DNA of 64,000 nucleotides from a virus, in the IMG/VR virus record IMGVR_UViG_3300035212_002004, positions 1 through 64,000 of that record; one strand, 5' to 3'. The translations under genes were made by a program, and so were the position numbers. Positions 62,987-64,000 of this stretch are shown one piece after another. Each line of letters begins with the position of its first letter. The stretch's first letter is position 1. The notes beneath the pieces were generated by a model that was not told the DNA's origin, searched no databases, and was given only the letters and a program-made list of their open reading frames with translations.

Positions 62987-64000
62987 TTATATTTCTGATG
63001 TATCTATTCCTACGAAATCTGGGTTCTCTTCTTCAACGATATCAAAATCATCGCTTCCTAAGATAACTGACCAATCTTTAGAGTGTTCTTTTTTATACTT
63101 GTTTATCTCATTAGGTGAATTTTTAATAAACCCATGAGCTGTACTAATAATAGTTCCTTTTGCTGTTACTCCAGTCACATGATTTTTATCACAAGATACT
63201 TTAGTTTTAAGAGCAAATTCAATTTCTTTACCATTTTTAGTTGCTTTTACTTTTTGAGTACCAGGACTAGTTACATTACCAAAAGTGATGATAAATGAGG
63301 CATCGAAAAACATACTATCACCTCCTTTATTCCGTAATTTTGGCTGAGCCATCGGCATTAACGCTGGTTCTACCCACACTTTATTTACACAAAGCATTGT
63401 GTTAGTATAGGCTTGTGATTCTTTACGAGACATAATCAATCTTTGATTGATAAAGTTGGCAAATTGTTGAGACATTGCTCCTGCATTCCACATGGGTGAA
63501 TTAGAGTTTTTCTCAATACTCATTCTACATGGAATAGATCCAATTGAATCCCATAAAAACAATAGATCATAAGGTAGATTACCTTTCTTCTGCTCATCTA
63601 ATAGGTCCGCAATAAAAGCAGCTACATCTTCAATACATTGTAAAGATTCTCTATCAGCATAAATAAAGAAACCTTTATAGTCTTTATTACCATCTTCATC
63701 AACTGTTTCACCTAAATCAAATCCCATTGCTGACCAATGCTCCCAACTATGTTTCATCTCAGTGATTATAATAACTGGTAATACTTGTGTCTTTTGAGCT
63801 TCAATAGCGGCTTCAATTAATAAAGTAGTTTTACCTGTATTACTATGTCCTCTTACTAATGTAATATGACCTTTAGGAATACCAGGCATTTCTAACATTT
63901 CAGCTACAGGTTCAGAGAACTTAATCCATGCTTGAGGTTTAAAATTAGAAGTACTTTGTCCTAGATTTTTCCCAGCCTTGAACTTATCAAGTGAAAAAGT
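62987..64000 (-). CDS. uvsX: RecA-like recombinase UvsX, 5' end beyond the window
   Basis: 338 codons visible, open to the right edge; the 34 codons before the first in-window Met of the core (KFKAGKNLGQSTSNFKPQAW) are in frame, so the start lies outside. LVRGHSNTGKTTLLIEAAIEA is the Walker A (GHSNTGKT), LLFLWDSIGSIPCRM the Walker B with following loop L1, and KATKNGKEIEFALKTKVSCDKNH a later UvsX segment. Pairs strands in recombination and repair. Confidence 0.92.
   Translation of the reverse strand, partial: TFSLDKFKAGKNLGQSTSNFKPQAWIKFSEPVAEMLEMPGIPKGHITLVRGHSNTGKTTLLIEAAIEAQKTQVLPVIIITEMKHSWEHWSAMGFDLGETVDEDGNKDYKGFFIYADRESLQCIEDVAAFIADLLDEQKKGNLPYDLLFLWDSIGSIPCRMSIEKNSNSPMWNAGAMSQQFANFINQRLIMSRKESQAYTNTMLCVNKVWVEPALMPMAQPKLRNKGGDSMFFDASFIITFGNVTSPGTQKVKATKNGKEIEFALKTKVSCDKNHVTGVTAKGTIISTAHGFIKNSPNEINKYKKEHSKDWSVILGSDDFDIVEEENPDFVGIDTSEI

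Overview
This 64 kb window looks like part of the genome of a large, AT-rich, T4-related myovirus. All confident genes lie on the minus strand. T4-type replication genes are recognisable: recombinase UvsX (cut by the right edge), a 5'-3' exonuclease of the RNase H type, a gp41-type helicase, the gp45 clamp, the gp44/gp62 clamp loader, a family B DNA polymerase split into two ORFs, both subunits of class I ribonucleotide reductase, and ThyX. A Bacteroidota (Flavobacteria-like) host is inferred. Sixteen intergenic promoters share a TATATTTA box, and thirteen of them have TTG/TTTG exactly 20 nt upstream, which is the spacing of Bacteroidota -33/-7 promoters. Shine-Dalgarno sites are weak.

Layout from left to right. 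0-2.2 kb: small genes of unknown role. 2.3-11.3 kb: a glycan island (GT2 and GT4 glycosyltransferases, UDP-galactopyranose mutase, an RmlD-like reductase, DUF3431 and DUF1796 proteins). 11.4-20.6 kb: replication and chaperone block (PD-(D/E)XK nuclease, gp62, gp44, GroEL, GroES, gp45, split polymerase). 21-27.4 kb: nucleotide and 7-deazaguanine genes (MazG-like, phosphoribosyltransferase, FolE, QueE, QueD, ThyX). 27.4-44.4 kb: small accessory genes under short promoter-led operons, including a set of RNA-repair-type enzymes (RNA ligase, P-loop kinase, cyclic-phosphate receiver-like protein, HAD phosphatase, two phosphoesterases) and a GH73 glucosaminidase. 41.4-41.96 kb: a large structured non-coding RNA ending in a terminator. 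44.4-51.0 kb: a tRNA archipelago of about 26 good tRNA genes reading all 20 amino acids, plus several degenerate tRNA-like units. 51-54.4 kb: QueC and a DpdA-like transglycosylase. 55-57 kb: lysis cassette (spanin-like pair, holin, GH19 endolysin). 57-64 kb: NrdA, NrdB, helicase, exonuclease, UvsX.

Selfish elements are dense. Ten or eleven free-standing homing endonucleases (HNH, GIY-YIG and a Vsr-like type) interrupt the operons. Ten of them follow the octamer ATATTTAT, a candidate phage-specific promoter box. Three have a 5' leader in which a long-range pseudoknot helix and a closing stem are kept while their sequences change.

How it may work together (inference): FolE, QueD, QueE, QueC and DpdA would make preQ0 and insert it into phage DNA against host nucleases. 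The tRNA array would supply a translation set, and the neighbouring RNA-repair enzymes would mend tRNAs cut by host anticodon nucleases. Start codons were moved to a downstream Met where the longer ORF ran deep into the upstream gene; several microproteins of 23 to 56 aa were added by hand from the sequence.
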